A stretch of 64,000 nt of DNA, from assembly GCA_013339895.1 (NCBI GenBank), contig JABACO010000174.1:1-64000 (forward strand). The letters run 5' to 3'. The notes beneath the pieces were generated by a model. The model ran no database searches, was not told the origin of the DNA, and was given only the letters and a program-made list of their open reading frames with translations. Positions 61,094 to 64,000 of this stretch are shown here, piece after piece (positions within the stretch are counted from its first letter, which is position 1; each line of letters starts with the position of its first letter). The stretch is from Ephydatia muelleri (taxonomy: Eukaryota; Porifera; Demospongiae; Spongillida; Spongillidae). A program made the position numbers and the translations under genes.

Positions 61094-63806
61094 TCAATAA
61101 TATACAATTGGTTTAAAGCTGGCGTGTAGCATTATAACAGAACTTATTAGTTGAGTAAGCAGTTCTTCTTGGTTTTGCAAACGTTTTTCAATTGTGATTT
61201 GAAGCAGTTCTTCTTGTTTTTGCAAGTGTTTCTCGATTGTGTTTCTGAAAAAAAACATCATAACTAACAAAATATATTGCACTTGATATAAATTACCGCA
61301 ATTCAGCTATAAGGGTCTCCTGTCTTTTAGCCGCTCTCTCCATTTTATCCAGCCTCTTATTGACCTCATTTATAGGAGGTACCTCCCATTTTTCAAGAAC
61401 CTCTACAGACGGGGACATTAAGGCACTAATAATCAAAAGATACTTCAAGTGAAACAGTACAATTACCTGAAGGGTTTTTTACCACTTCACAGCTTTTGAA
61501 AAAAACGCTGTCTGAAATCCTAAAGGTGAGGCTACATGAAAAAAGTATACAAGAAGGAGCTCAATACACGCACCTGTGCTAGAAAAGAATTGTGCTCTAC
61601 TCTTGCCACAATCCAGGCCCTATTGAGCATAAGTGATTGCTGAGCTTCCCTCTGCACACTTCCATATGTATCTGCCATCTGAGCAATTAGGAGGTTCAAC
61701 ATAACTACCCCAACGAGAAAAGGTAGACCATGTATACTATCACAGCAAACCATCTGAAAAATAGCATGTTAATATAGCTATTAAAAATTAGGTGCAGTAC
61801 AATGTTCTCACCCGAAGCCATTTGAACCATAGTATCCACCTATGACATTGCCTTGAATCAACACCCGAAGTCCAGTGAATAAAACATTATAGTACTCTCT
61901 GCAACCCAAAATACAGATATTTAAAATACACCATATATGATATTATACACGCATAGAAATATATGTTCTAAACACATGCAACACATCATGTATTTTACAC
62001 ATGTAAAATTATGATACACAATGCAGTACTTCATCTGAAAATACTGCAGGGGACTACACATTCGTTGGAATAGCTAGGTTGTGAAATCAGAGCTTGAAGT
62101 GCATAGTAAGATTGGTTTTATGCATTTTCATTTTTAGTGCAAAAACGTATAGCGTATTACTATCTCACTGCATAGGCAATCACTGCGACACGTGGTTTCT
62201 TTTCACATTCAATTTATTTTTCAATACTGGTTGAGTCTAATATTTCTAAATAAAAGTCACATATTTGCACTTGCAATTTAATAATACCTTGTATCAGAAG
62301 GATATAAATCCAAATCGGTTGTAAAATTTGTAGTGTTCCCAGTAGTGTCATTGCTTGCTGACTGGACTTCACCTCTCAAAGCAAAGTAAAGAGACCCAGA
62401 AAAGGAGACAACAAACACGACGAATACAGCTGAGAACTGAACCACATCTTGTAAAACAACCTTGTAAAGAATTTGTGTGTATGCTCCAGTTGACCTACAA
62501 AAGAAACTTTCTTGATTCTGCCCCCAAAGAATGCATGGTTACACTTACTGCCATCATATAAATCAACACTTAAAACTTTGGTTGCTAAATAATATGTACT
62601 AGTGAAACCCACATGTATATATTTTATTTCACATCAACTCATCATCTTGTGATTATTTAAATTTCTTTCGTGCACACTCCAATAAAATCTCATGAAAGGT
62701 TATGTACTGCATACCTGAAAACAGGAGTGTATTTAAAGGCTCGTAGACAGTTGAACAGGTAGCTCAGAGAAGCCAATATCCATTGAACATCCAATCTGGC
62801 GATTCGAAATGGAATTATGAGGAGAGTAAATATTATAGCACCAACATCCAAATAGTTGGAGCTATCATAAAAGTAGAATCCTTTGAGTCTGCATGGGACA
62901 AATAATAAATAGAAATCATGTGTAATTGAATTAACTAACTTAATCAATTGCCGAGTTTCTGAGATTCCATTCCATCCAACAAACAGAAGAACAAAAGCCT
63001 CACATATCCCTCTAAAATATCAATTCTGCTGTCATACACATCAGGACGCGGCTTCCTTGCAGCAATGATGAGTGCACATGCCACGCTTGCCATCAATAGG
63101 AGGTAACACATGAACTGTATACTGAAAAGGAAACGATAGTTCTGGGCTTGCAGTTTACTACACACTTTCTTACAGGTAAATGAATCGGGCAAATTTCTTC
63201 CACTTTCTTCGTAGCAGTAAGCGAATCACATCATGATAAACAATCTCCTGAGATAATTTGGTTACAAAAATGAAAAGTGTCTCAATCCCTCTTCCACAAT
63301 TTCCAATTTACAGTAAAATGAATAAAATGTTGACGCATCTTAATTGCAAACATTTTTGCATACTTTTTACGAAGATTGTGATCATGATCATATACAATCC
63401 TGAAATTATTGTGATGTACTTTGCAGCATCAGTATCATTCCATCCTAACATGTACCTTATTATTACTCTTTGCTATAATATGAAGACATGACTTGTGGGA
63501 TTTGTCAAAATCAGGATGGCTTGGAGGTCTCCCTTCAATGTCTCCATCCAAAATGCCATAGTAGATCACGTATGTGTCAGTTTCATTTATGACTGGTTCA
63601 ATCATACAATCCAATACAGCCAGTGTAGTACCCTAAAGTGTATGCATGTGAGGAGAATAATTGCCGAAAAGTAGAAAGATCATATTACATAACACAAATG
63701 CAATTTTATAAACTAGTACACACCTGCATGTTGTTGCGTTCAATCAATTCATGTAGTTTAAGCTGTGATGGTTGATTTAATTTGCACTCGAAGAGTGCCC
63801 CTGACT
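61094..63806 (-). CDS. TRP-family cation channel, 3' part (TRPV/TRPA-like)
   Basis: Partial gene; 5' exons lie beyond the window. Exons (minus): 63806-63724, 63632-63456, 63247-63174, 63121-63040, 62998-62940, 62888-62715, 62494-62288, 61898-61812, 61753-61574, an uncertain short one near 61520-61470, 61402-61297 and 61244-61094. The order is a cytosolic segment (GTTLAVLDCMIEP), a pre-S1 helix HDVIRLLLRRKWKKFARFIY, S1 (FMCYLLLMASVACALIIAA), S2 ending WNGISETRQLIKLKGFYF, S3-S4, S5 (LYKVVLQDVVQFSAVFVVFV), a loop with three N-x-T sites, pore helix VLFTGLRVLIQGN, S6 with VVMLNLLIAQMADTYGSVQ, then a C-terminal coiled coil with a repeated IEK-LQ-QEELL unit. The S6 exon needs one extra base in the C run 61708-61711, either a sequencing error or a lesion. 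Subfamily is uncertain; ankyrin repeats would be expected upstream. Confidence 0.82.
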
Positions 63807-64000
63807 CTGTGAAAATAAAATAATGGAAGTATCGTGTTTGAACAACCAAAACATACTAGCTGTGACATAAGAAGATTGTTGAGGTATTCTACAAAGTGCA
63901 TGTAGTAATAATTATGATATAGTGTTCAATCATAGTTTATAATTGCTAATGATCACAAGCACAAATATATATGCCTACTTAATTAGCATAACCTGATGCA
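63807..64000 (-). other. Intron of the TRP gene running off the window
   Basis: On the minus strand this is AT-rich and ends with a good acceptor (TTTTATTTTCACAG) directly before the 63806 exon, so it is intron sequence. The preceding exon is outside the window. Confidence 0.7.

Overview
This window looks like nuclear DNA from an invertebrate animal. Genes are split into many exons with GT-AG introns, several only 40-70 bp long. The four legible protein genes are an aspartylglucosaminidase, the UFM1 E3 ligase UFL1, a tandem-SH2 adaptor and a TRP channel. The sequence is AT-rich and full of DNA-transposon debris and short TACATGTA-type palindromes. A non-bilaterian such as a demosponge would fit, but that is an impression from gene style, not a proof. 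I see no bacterial operons, CRISPR arrays, rRNA or convincing tRNA.

Layout. 0-1 kb is an extreme G-run tract. 1-4.3 kb has nothing recognisable. 4.3-10.8 kb is a decaying tandem array with a unit of about 580 bp, holding an inner 143-bp x4 array. 11.9-17.6 and 20.8-23.0 kb are a nucleosome-length (about 165-180 bp) satellite whose best-kept part is a dyad-symmetric hairpin box. The satellite is interrupted by a ruined Ty3/gypsy retrotransposon on the minus strand. Its legible order is gag, protease, integrase (core inverted), GPY/F, then RT-RNase H, which suggests the Gmr1-like type. A likely gag N-terminus at 22.9-24.65 kb is split by a hAT-like element (23.26-24.43 kb). 26.9-31.3 kb is a 4.4-kb DNA transposon with long inverted repeats at TTAA and a decayed minus-strand transposase. 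31.3-35.5 kb has a 31-bp minisatellite and a MITE.

Genes. AGA (minus, 8 exons, 299 aa, including a 16-nt microexon) and UFL1 (plus, 15 exons, 782 aa) are divergent from a 654-bp shared upstream region, and both reading frames assemble without a break. UFL1 introns host three mobile-element insertions: one carries a broken PHD finger, one is a TTAA MITE, and one holds retroelement fragments. Downstream, convergent with UFL1, is a 9-exon gene (minus) for a 305-aa protein made almost only of two SH2 domains, the first Vav-like and the second SHB-like. At the right edge is the 3' part of a TRP-family cation channel gene (minus) with six membrane segments and a C-terminal coiled coil. Its 5' end lies outside the window, and one homopolymer frameshift is seen in S6.

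The four genes do not form one pathway: they cover lysosomal-type glycoasparagine cleavage, ER UFMylation, phosphotyrosine signalling and cation conduction. Exon coordinates for the genes were worked out by hand from splice signals and reading phase. They are consistent throughout for AGA, UFL1 and the SH2 gene, and partly uncertain for the TRP gene.
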